From JBGOUJ01 sp041477005 (GTDB lineage: Bacteria > Acidobacteriota > Terriglobia > Bryobacterales > JACQDG01): a stretch of DNA of 6,341 bases. Under the pieces are notes generated by a model. The model ran no database searches, was not told the origin of the DNA, and worked only from the letters and a program-made list of their open reading frames with translations. Positions 1-5,348 of this stretch are shown in pieces; position 1 is the first letter of the stretch, and every line of letters begins with the position of its first letter. The stretch covers positions 1 to 6,341 of the forward strand of contig JBGOUJ010000458.1 in the NCBI GenBank assembly GCA_041477005.1, in the 5' to 3' direction. The position numbers were made by a program, and so were the translations under genes.

Positions 1-211
1 CAAAGCGATCGAAACCGCGCTGGACCAAGCAAAAGTAACCGAACTGCCGGAGCTGCCGGACGGAAAGCACGTTACTTCGGATTTGATGAGCTTCTACTTT
101 CACAGTAGCGGCGCCAACGATCTCTGCTATCGCGCCGCCATCGAGCGCTACCGCTGTCGGGGGCTCAAGGGCTCGGATACGCCTCCGCCGCCGTTGAAAG
201 GGACAGCGTAA
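1..211 (+). CDS. Probable small (accessory) subunit of the adjacent GMC dehydrogenase, 3' end only
   Basis: The reading frame is open from base 2 to the TAA at 209-211, giving 69 residues of C-terminus; the start lies before the window. Visible sequence includes HVTSDLMSFYFHSSGANDLC followed by a short segment with two more cysteines and a proline-rich tail (TPPPPLKGTA). The stop overlaps the ATG of the GMC oxidoreductase (TAATG), so the two are almost certainly translationally coupled. In gluconate 2-dehydrogenase and FAD-glucose dehydrogenase systems the gene directly before the GMC subunit commonly encodes a small subunit with a Tat signal that carries the FAD subunit across the membrane. 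The present GMC protein has no signal peptide of its own, which fits that role. The assignment rests mainly on this context; the C-terminus alone is not diagnostic, and the N-terminal Tat signal that would settle it is outside the window. Confidence 0.6.
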   Translation, partial: KAIETALDQAKVTELPELPDGKHVTSDLMSFYFHSSGANDLCYRAAIERYRCRGLKGSDTPPPPLKGTA

Positions 212-1800
212 TGCCTCGGCACGAGAGTGACGTTTGCATTATCGGTGGCGGCATTTCCGCCGCTATGCTCGCGCTAAAGCTATCGGAGCTGCGGCCTGGC
301 TCGTCGATCACCGTGGTCGAGGCGGGCAAGAGTCTTTTCGACCTCGACAACCGCATGGAATACCGCCGCCGGCACCTCGAGTACGGTGAAAACCCATGGC
401 CGGGAGACTTCATCGAAGATCAGGCCGCGAAAGGAATCATTTCCCGCAGCATGGCGGTTGGCGGATCGGCGCTCCACTGGGGCGGCACGTGCAATCGATT
501 CTCCGAAGAGGACCTGCGATTGAAATCGATGTTCGGCCTGGCGGTCGACTGGCCGATTACATGGAGGGAGCTGGAGAAATTCTATGGTGAGGCCGAGCGG
601 CGGCTGGGGGTTTCGGGTGAGCCGAGTCCGCTGCCGGAAGACTGGCGATCGGAGCCCTATCCGATGCCGCCGATGGTGTCCAGCCATAACCTGATCGAGC
701 TGAAAAAGTGGGCCGAGAAGAGCGGGATTCCGTTCTGGCGTACACCCCAGGCGAAAAATACCATCCCGTATGCCGGGCGCGCTATGTGCGTCCGCTGTAA
801 TACCTGCGCGATCTGCCCGACGGGCGCACGCTACTCGCCCGATTTCACCTTCAAGGGCCTGCTCGCGGAGAAGAAAATCACGCTGCACGATCAAACGCTC
901 ATTCGGAAGCTCGTGCTGCACGATACGAAGACCACGGTGGTCGCGGCGCAGGCAGTGAGCCGGCGAAGACCCGAGGAAACAGTCGAGTACCAAGCTCCGC
1001 TGTTTGTGGTTGCCTCCGGCTATGCCTGGAGCCCGCACCTGCTGCTCCTTTCCCGCTGCTCGCGGTTTCCGGAGGGGCTCGCGAATAAGTCGGGCCTGGT
1101 GGGCCGGTACATGTGCGGGCACGCCTTTGTTTCCGCGATGATCGAAATTAACGCCAGGATTTACCCCGGCATGAACGAACAACACGGACTGATCTCCCGC
1201 CTGTCCTTCCGTGCGAAGCCGGACCAGCGGTACGTGCGGCACGATCTGCGAGTCTGGGAGAGCGCCTTCGGGCACGAACCGCGCCTGCGATCGAAGGAAG
1301 GACGCCTGCTGCTGGGCGACGATCTGCTCGCCGACTGGCGGGCGCGAGCGCGGCGCGGGACGGCGCGCGTGCGAAGCTATTACGACGTGCATCCGGATCG
1401 CAACAGCTCTTTAACGCTGGACGGCGGGGCGCGAAACCGCTGGGGCGACCCGCTGCCGAAGATCGAGCATCGATTCGACGCAGCCACTCTGGCGCGGCAG
1501 GATGCCTCGCGGCGGCATCTGATCGGCGTTTTCGAAAACCTGGCCAAGGCGGACGACGGCAAAATTATCGAGACCAGCCTCGGCAATTACCTGGATCACC
1601 CGGCCGGCGGGTGCCGCATGGGAGACGATCTATCGAGCAGCGTCTGCGACAGCTACGGCCAGACGCACGACCATGAGAACCTGTTCGTGGTAGGATCGCC
1701 CACGCTCCCTACAGCCGGATGCACCAATGGCACATTGACTTTCGTTGCACTCACGCTCCGGTCGGCTGAACGCATCGCCTCGCGATTCGGGCGCGGCTGA
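211..1800 (+). CDS. GMC-family FAD-dependent oxidoreductase (sugar/alcohol dehydrogenase catalytic subunit) with Cys4 cluster motif
   Basis: This is a 529-residue flavoprotein expected to oxidise a sugar, polyol or alcohol hydroxyl and pass electrons onward. The N-terminal FAD-binding dinucleotide fold is VCIIGGGISAAMLALKL (8-24), followed by the acidic end of the second strand, VVEAG (35-39). The GMC substrate/FAD loop is SMAVGGSALHWGGTCNRF (80-97). The C-terminal GMC signature spans about 462-524: His463 in DHPAGGCRMG and Asn506 in CTNGTLTF match the usual catalytic His/Asn pair. Cysteines 193, 196, 199 and 202 form CVRCNTCAICP, in the region where gluconate/FAD-glucose dehydrogenase large subunits carry an Fe-S cluster. 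There is no signal peptide, so export is probably by hitch-hiking on the upstream subunit. An AAAGGGA Shine-Dalgarno at 197-203, 7 bases before the ATG, and the TAATG overlap support this start. Length is usual for the family. The substrate cannot be read from sequence. Confidence 0.93.
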   Translation: MPRHESDVCIIGGGISAAMLALKLSELRPGSSITVVEAGKSLFDLDNRMEYRRRHLEYGENPWPGDFIEDQAAKGIISRSMAVGGSALHWGGTCNRFSEEDLRLKSMFGLAVDWPITWRELEKFYGEAERRLGVSGEPSPLPEDWRSEPYPMPPMVSSHNLIELKKWAEKSGIPFWRTPQAKNTIPYAGRAMCVRCNTCAICPTGARYSPDFTFKGLLAEKKITLHDQTLIRKLVLHDTKTTVVAAQAVSRRRPEETVEYQAPLFVVASGYAWSPHLLLLSRCSRFPEGLANKSGLVGRYMCGHAFVSAMIEINARIYPGMNEQHGLISRLSFRAKPDQRYVRHDLRVWESAFGHEPRLRSKEGRLLLGDDLLADWRARARRGTARVRSYYDVHPDRNSSLTLDGGARNRWGDPLPKIEHRFDAATLARQDASRRHLIGVFENLAKADDGKIIETSLGNYLDHPAGGCRMGDDLSSSVCDSYGQTHDHENLFVVGSPTLPTAGCTNGTLTFVALTLRSAERIASRFGRG

Positions 1801-1811
1801 TTGAGGACGAG

Positions 1812-3020
1812 ATGCTAAATAGATTCATAGGTGTTTCTTTCCTGACAATCGCGAGCGTCACGGCGCAGCCTGTCGTGATCAAGACCACAACGCTTCTCGA
1901 CGGCAAGGGCGGCGTTCTCAAGAACAAGGAAATCGTGGTGGAAGGCGCTCGGATCGCACGGGTTGCCGATGCCAAAGGGCGCGCCGCCTACGATCTCAGC
2001 GGCCTGACCGTGATGCCGGGATGGATCGACACCCATGTGCACCTGGGATGGCATTTTAATAAGGAAGGGCGGCTGGATGACGGGGGCCGCGGGAGCAAAG
2101 AGACCCCGCAAGAGGCGGCGCTCTATGCGGCCGGCAATGCTTATGCGACGCTGCGGGGCGGCTTCACCACGGTACAGAGCCTCGGCTCGGCAATCGACGG
2201 CGATCTTCGGGATCTCATCAATACCGGAGTCCTGCCCGGCCCGCGCATTCTCACTTCGTTGCGCTCGCTGAACGAGAACACGGGCGATCCGGAACGGATC
2301 CGGGCTTTCGTCAGGAAGATGCGGGAGGACGGCGCCGACGTGATTAAGCTGTTTGCGACCAAAAGCATTCGCGACGGCGGCGCGCAGAGCATGACCGACG
2401 AGCAGATTCGCGCCGCCTGCGGCGAAGCGGCCGCGCTCGGGTTGCGGTCGGTGGTTCACGCGCATGCAGCGGCAGGCGCAAAGGCGGCGGTGCTCGCCGG
2501 CTGCACTTCCATCGAGCACGGCGCGTTTCTCGATGATGCGACCCTGCAACTGATGGCCGACCGCGGCGCTTACTTCGATCCGAATTTCCTGGTGCTTCAC
2601 AATTATCTGGAGAACAAGCCGAAGTTCCTCGGCATCGGGAATTACACGGAGGATGGTTTCGCTTACATGACGAAAGCTCTCCCGCTGATGTCGGATGTTC
2701 TGAAGCGCGCCCTGGCGCATCGCGTGAAGATCGTGCTGGGAACCGATGCTGTGGCCGGCGCGCATGGCCGCAACGCCGAGGAGTTCATCTATCGCGTAAA
2801 GGACGGCGGGCAGCCGGCGATGGACGCGATCGTGAGCGGAACCTCGCTGGCCGCCGAATCGCTCCGGCTGCAAGATAGGATCGGGTCGATCGGCGAGGGA
2901 ATGGAGGCCGATCTGATCGCCGTCGATGGCAATCCCCTCGAAGACATCACCGCCGTGCGCCGCGTGGTGTTTGTGATGAAGGGCGGAAAGGTCTACAAGA
3001 ATGCCTCGTGGAAGCCATAG
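1812..3020 (+). CDS. Secreted metal-dependent amidohydrolase (imidazolonepropionase/prolidase-like)
   Basis: This 402-residue TIM-barrel hydrolase of the amidohydrolase superfamily is expected to cleave an amide, imide or peptide-like bond with divalent metals. The N-terminus MLNRFIGVSFLTIASVTAQ is a short signal peptide with likely cleavage after TAQ or nearby, so the enzyme is probably periplasmic. After a small beta-sandwich strand set (about 20-65) comes the metal motif MPGWIDTHVHLGWH with His75 and His77. Lys179 in ADVIKLFAT is the expected carboxylated bridging lysine. His216/His218 (VVHAHA) and His236 (SIEHGAF) are further ligands, and Asp312 (VLGTDAVAGAHG) is the catalytic aspartate. 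The C-terminus returns to the sandwich domain (EADLIAVDGNPLEDI). The set is complete, so the enzyme should be active. GAGGA at 1803-1807 lies 4 bases before the ATG, and the gap to the preceding stop is 11 bases. It resembles metal-dependent carboxypeptidases and imidazolonepropionase-like proteins; the substrate is unknown. Confidence 0.92.
   Translation: MLNRFIGVSFLTIASVTAQPVVIKTTTLLDGKGGVLKNKEIVVEGARIARVADAKGRAAYDLSGLTVMPGWIDTHVHLGWHFNKEGRLDDGGRGSKETPQEAALYAAGNAYATLRGGFTTVQSLGSAIDGDLRDLINTGVLPGPRILTSLRSLNENTGDPERIRAFVRKMREDGADVIKLFATKSIRDGGAQSMTDEQIRAACGEAAALGLRSVVHAHAAAGAKAAVLAGCTSIEHGAFLDDATLQLMADRGAYFDPNFLVLHNYLENKPKFLGIGNYTEDGFAYMTKALPLMSDVLKRALAHRVKIVLGTDAVAGAHGRNAEEFIYRVKDGGQPAMDAIVSGTSLAAESLRLQDRIGSIGEGMEADLIAVDGNPLEDITAVRRVVFVMKGGKVYKNASWKP
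2985..2991 (+). promoter_or_regulatory. Ribosome binding site inside the amidohydrolase gene for the PQQ dehydrogenase
   Basis: GGAAAGG lies 9 bases before the ATG at 3001, within the coding end of the amidohydrolase. It supports the overlapping start at 3001, which also supplies a complete signal peptide. A start after the amidohydrolase stop would remove that signal. Confidence 0.6.
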
Positions 3021-4914
3021 GTCCGCCACGCTGGTGGCCGCGCTGCTGGGCTGCGCAGTCGCCGCCGTCCCGGCATCGAAAAACAAGCCGTCCATCCAGG
3101 AATGGCCGTTTTACGGCGGGGATCAGGCCGGGACCAAGTACGCCCCGCTCGACCAAATCAACCGTGACAATGTGCGGCGCCTGCAGGTTGCCTGGACGTG
3201 GAAAACCGGCGAAGGCCCCCGCGAAGAATTCAAGACATTTCCCGGCATGTTTGAGGCCACGCCGCTGATGATCGGCGGCACGCTCTACCTGAGCACCCCC
3301 TACAACCGCGTGGTTGCCCTGGACGCGGACACAGGACGCGAGCGCTGGTCCTATGATCCCAAAGCATACGAGGACGGCCAGCCGCCGAACGGGACCGGTT
3401 TCGTCCACCGGGGCGTTGCCGTGTGGCGAGATTCGAGCAGCAAGCGGCTGCGAATTTTCCTCAACAGCCGCTACCGGCTGATCGCGCTGGACGCGGAGAC
3501 CGGAAGGCCCGTGGCCGGTTTCGGCGACAATGGCGTAGTCAACCTCGCCCGCGGCCTTCTCTGGGAAGTCAATCCGAAGCACTACACGAACACGTCGCCG
3601 CCGGTGGTTTACAAGGACCTGGTCATCCTGGGCAATGGGGTGGCCGACCGGCTTGTGTATAAGAACGACCCCCCCGGCGACGTGCGGGCCTTCGACGCGC
3701 GCACGGGAAAACTCGTCTGGACGTTCCACACCGTGCCGCAGAAGGGCGAGTATGGGAACGACACGTGGGAGCAAGGGTCCGAGAAATATACCGGCCATAC
3801 CAACGTTTGGGCGCCCATGACACTCGACGAGGCGCGGGGCCTCCTGTACCTGCCGGTCAGCACGCCGAGCAACGATTTTTATGGTGGGCGGCGGCTGGGC
3901 GCGAATCTGTTTGCCGATTCCATCGTTTGCCTGGAGGCGGCCACCGGCAAACGAAAATGGCACCACCAGCTCGTCCATCACGGGCTGTGGGACTACGACA
4001 TGCCCGCTCCACCGAGCCTGGTCCCGATCACGGTGAACGGAAACAAAATTGCCGCGGTGGTGCAGTTGACCAAGATGGGTTTCGTATTCGTGTTTGACCG
4101 CATAACGGGCAAGCCGGTCTGGCCGATCGAAGAGCGTGCGGTCCCGGCCAGCGACGTTGCCGGCGAGCGCGCCTGGCCCACGCAGCCGTATGCCACGCGC
4201 CCGCCGCCGATCTCTCCGCAAGGGGTATCGTTGGGAGACGCTTTCGATCTGACACCGGAGCTGCAGGCCGAAGCTCAAGCGAAGCTGAAAGAGTTTCGAC
4301 TGGGGCCGCTCTTCACGCCCCCGAGCTTGCAGGGCGCCCTCATGCGTCCGGGAATTATTGGCGGGGCGAACTGGGGAGGCGGCGCCTTCGACCCGGAAAC
4401 CGGCATCTTGTACGTGAAGACGACCAACGTGCCGGCCATCGCGCGCCTGAGGAAGCCGGATCCTGCCAGTGGTGTGGATGCCGACTATATATTAGATCGC
4501 GAGGCGGCCGCGACTTTTCACGACGGCTTGCCACTGCTGAAGCCGCCCTACGGTCATTTGACGGCCGTCAATCTCAGCACGGGCGAAATCGCCTGGCACG
4601 TTCCCTTCGGCGATGATGCCGCCTTGCGCTCCCACCCGGGGCTGCGCGGCGTGAAACTCCCGGAAAGGCTGGGCGCGGCGGGCCCGGCGGGCGCCATTGT
4701 GACCAAAGGGGGCATCGTTTTTGTCGGCGGCGGCGATAGTGCGCTCCATGCGGTGGACAAGAAAACCGGCGAGGACCGCTGGACCTATCCGTTGCCCAAC
4801 CGGACCACGGGAACCCCGATGACCTACAGCACCGAAACTCGCCAGTATGTCGTCATTGCTACCGGCTCCGGCACGGAGGCAACGCTCCTGGCATTTGCGT
4901 TACCGGCTCGCTAG
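3001..4914 (+). CDS. PQQ-dependent quinoprotein dehydrogenase (glucose-dehydrogenase-like propeller)
   Basis: This 637-residue periplasmic quinoprotein should oxidise a sugar or alcohol using pyrroloquinoline quinone. The N-terminus RSATLVAALLGCAVAAVPA is a signal sequence; LLGC is a weak lipobox, so it could be a lipoprotein. The mature part opens with EWPFYGGDQAGTKYAPLDQI. Repeated propeller motifs of the AxDxxTGxxxW kind occur at 105-116, 164-170, 229-240, 310-320, 365-374, 522-532 and 584-594. HHGLWDYDMPAPPSL (326-340) is the conserved active-site block; Asp331 corresponds to catalytic Asp466 of E. coli Gcd, and Lys358 (TKMGFVFVFD) to its Lys493. GTPMTY (604-609) closes the propeller. There are only two cysteines, so it has neither the vicinal disulfide of methanol dehydrogenases nor a haem c domain. 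The E. coli membrane anchor is also absent. The gene overlaps the amidohydrolase by 20 bases and is the last of the operon. Confidence 0.93.
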   Translation: MPRGSHRSATLVAALLGCAVAAVPASKNKPSIQEWPFYGGDQAGTKYAPLDQINRDNVRRLQVAWTWKTGEGPREEFKTFPGMFEATPLMIGGTLYLSTPYNRVVALDADTGRERWSYDPKAYEDGQPPNGTGFVHRGVAVWRDSSSKRLRIFLNSRYRLIALDAETGRPVAGFGDNGVVNLARGLLWEVNPKHYTNTSPPVVYKDLVILGNGVADRLVYKNDPPGDVRAFDARTGKLVWTFHTVPQKGEYGNDTWEQGSEKYTGHTNVWAPMTLDEARGLLYLPVSTPSNDFYGGRRLGANLFADSIVCLEAATGKRKWHHQLVHHGLWDYDMPAPPSLVPITVNGNKIAAVVQLTKMGFVFVFDRITGKPVWPIEERAVPASDVAGERAWPTQPYATRPPPISPQGVSLGDAFDLTPELQAEAQAKLKEFRLGPLFTPPSLQGALMRPGIIGGANWGGGAFDPETGILYVKTTNVPAIARLRKPDPASGVDADYILDREAAATFHDGLPLLKPPYGHLTAVNLSTGEIAWHVPFGDDAALRSHPGLRGVKLPERLGAAGPAGAIVTKGGIVFVGGGDSALHAVDKKTGEDRWTYPLPNRTTGTPMTYSTETRQYVVIATGSGTEATLLAFALPAR

Positions 4915-5220
4915 CAGCAATCTTTTCTCCCCACCTGATACCGAATTCGCTCTGGAAGGCCTACGAAGGCGCGCGCTGGGCGGCGTCGAGGTAATCAACG
5001 CCCCATATCCGGCCCGGCGCATCACAGCATCGAGGCTGTGGCGTTTTTCATTCTTGTGCTTCAGGTAGTACAGATAATCGGCCTCGTCTTCGGATAGAAC
5101 CGTGGCGTCGATCGCCTCGACGACCGCAGGAGTCTTGCGGGGCCGGCCCCGGCGCTCGGCCTTCTTCCCGGGTCCTGTAGGACCCCCAACCAGGGTTCCT
5201 TTTCCGATAACGGGGCGCAT
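4900..5220 (-). CDS. Small basic protein of unknown function with GRPRK patch
   Basis: This is a 106-residue open frame converging on the PQQ dehydrogenase gene and overlapping its last 15 bases. I do not recognise the family. The first part is glycine-rich and basic, with KKAERRGRPRKTP at about 19-31; GRPRK resembles an AT-hook core. A charged helical stretch follows (DATVLSEDEADYLYYLKHKN, about 38-57) and then EKRHSLDAVMRRAGYG (58-73). In codons 24-72 third positions are strongly G/C and the composition looks like a genuine protein. From about residue 75 (TSTPPSARLRRPSRANSV) it looks low-quality, so the true protein may end differently, for example after a frameshift. GAAGG lies 3 bases before the ATG, a little close. 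The gene is transcribed divergently from the DUF4143 ATPase, with 128 bases between starts. A DNA-binding role is possible but is inference only. Confidence 0.6.
   Translation of the reverse strand: MRPVIGKGTLVGGPTGPGKKAERRGRPRKTPAVVEAIDATVLSEDEADYLYYLKHKNEKRHSLDAVMRRAGYGALITSTPPSARLRRPSRANSVSGGEKRLLLASR
5023..5048 (+). terminator. Possible rho-independent terminator for the operon
   Basis: CACAGC (5023-5028) and GCTGTG (5035-5040) form a perfect 6-base stem with a 6-base loop. They are followed by GCG and TTTTT (5044-5048), about 110 bases beyond the PQQ dehydrogenase stop. The stem is short, the T run begins three bases after it, and the whole element lies within the coding part of the small minus-strand gene. 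It may therefore be coincidental: the T run corresponds to Glu-Lys codons on the other strand. Confidence 0.3.
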
Positions 5221-5234
5221 CTGCCTTCAGTCTA

Positions 5235-5263
5235 GCGCTTTCACCGGCCCTTCCGCGCTTTCA
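5235..5263. repeat. Two 9-base direct repeats 20 bases apart
   Basis: GCGCTTTCA occurs at 5235-5243 and again at 5255-5263, a period of exactly 20 bases, close to two helical turns. The pair sits 15-43 bases upstream of the minus-strand gene start, where it reads TGAAAGCGC. That is a plausible place for a tandem regulator site, but two short copies could arise by chance. Confidence 0.4.
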
Positions 5264-5310
5264 TCGTATGAACAGGGTGCTTGAGTGGGCAGAGGCGGCC
5301 CAGGGCTGGC

Positions 5311-5339
5311 TTGCAAATTTGCATTCGGAATGCAAAAAT
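5311..5339 (+). promoter_or_regulatory. Weak candidate promoter for the ATPase gene
   Basis: TTGCAA (5311-5316) and AAAAAT (5334-5339) match the sigma-70 -35 and -10 consensus at 4 of 6 positions each, with a 17-base spacer. The palindromic operator fills the spacer. Initiation would fall a few bases before or at the start codon, giving an almost leaderless mRNA. This would agree with the missing Shine-Dalgarno sequence, but AT-rich DNA makes such matches easy to find. Confidence 0.25.
5312..5336. promoter_or_regulatory. Compound palindromic operator-like site upstream of the DUF4143 ATPase
   Basis: TTTGCATTCGGAATGCAAA (5318-5336) is a perfect 9-base inverted repeat around a single G. Its left arm also forms a second perfect palindrome, TGCAAATTTGCA (5312-5323), with the bases just before it. 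The site therefore contains three TGCAAA/TTTGCA half-sites at 5312, 5318 and 5331. It is AT-rich within a GC-rich intergenic region and ends 12 bases before the ATPase start codon, the position expected for a repressor operator. The binding protein is unknown; autoregulation or control by the divergent small protein are guesses. There is no U-run, so a terminator role is unlikely. Confidence 0.6.
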
Positions 5340-5348
5340 ACATAACAG

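Noticed and set aside
280..1392. Long minus-strand open frame (370 codons) opposite the GMC oxidoreductase
   Set aside because: It lies wholly opposite a clear GMC gene, has no recognisable domain and is rich in Arg/Pro/His as expected for the antisense of GC-rich codons.
1815..3095. Minus-strand open frame of 426 codons opposite the amidohydrolase
   Set aside because: It is antisense to a gene with a full set of metal ligands; its own translation shows no motif or signal.
2947..4278. Minus-strand open frame of 443 codons opposite the PQQ dehydrogenase
   Set aside because: It is a codon-phase shadow of a well-supported quinoprotein, and crosses the amidohydrolase end as well.
3061..4914. 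Cytochrome c domain or vicinal disulfide in the PQQ dehydrogenase
   Set aside because: No CxxCH and no adjacent cysteines occur; only Cys18 and Cys310 are present.
5318..5336. Palindrome as a terminator for the small upstream region
   Set aside because: The stem is AT-rich with a one-base centre, has no GC-rich core and is followed by A residues on the plus strand; the position before a start codon fits an operator better.
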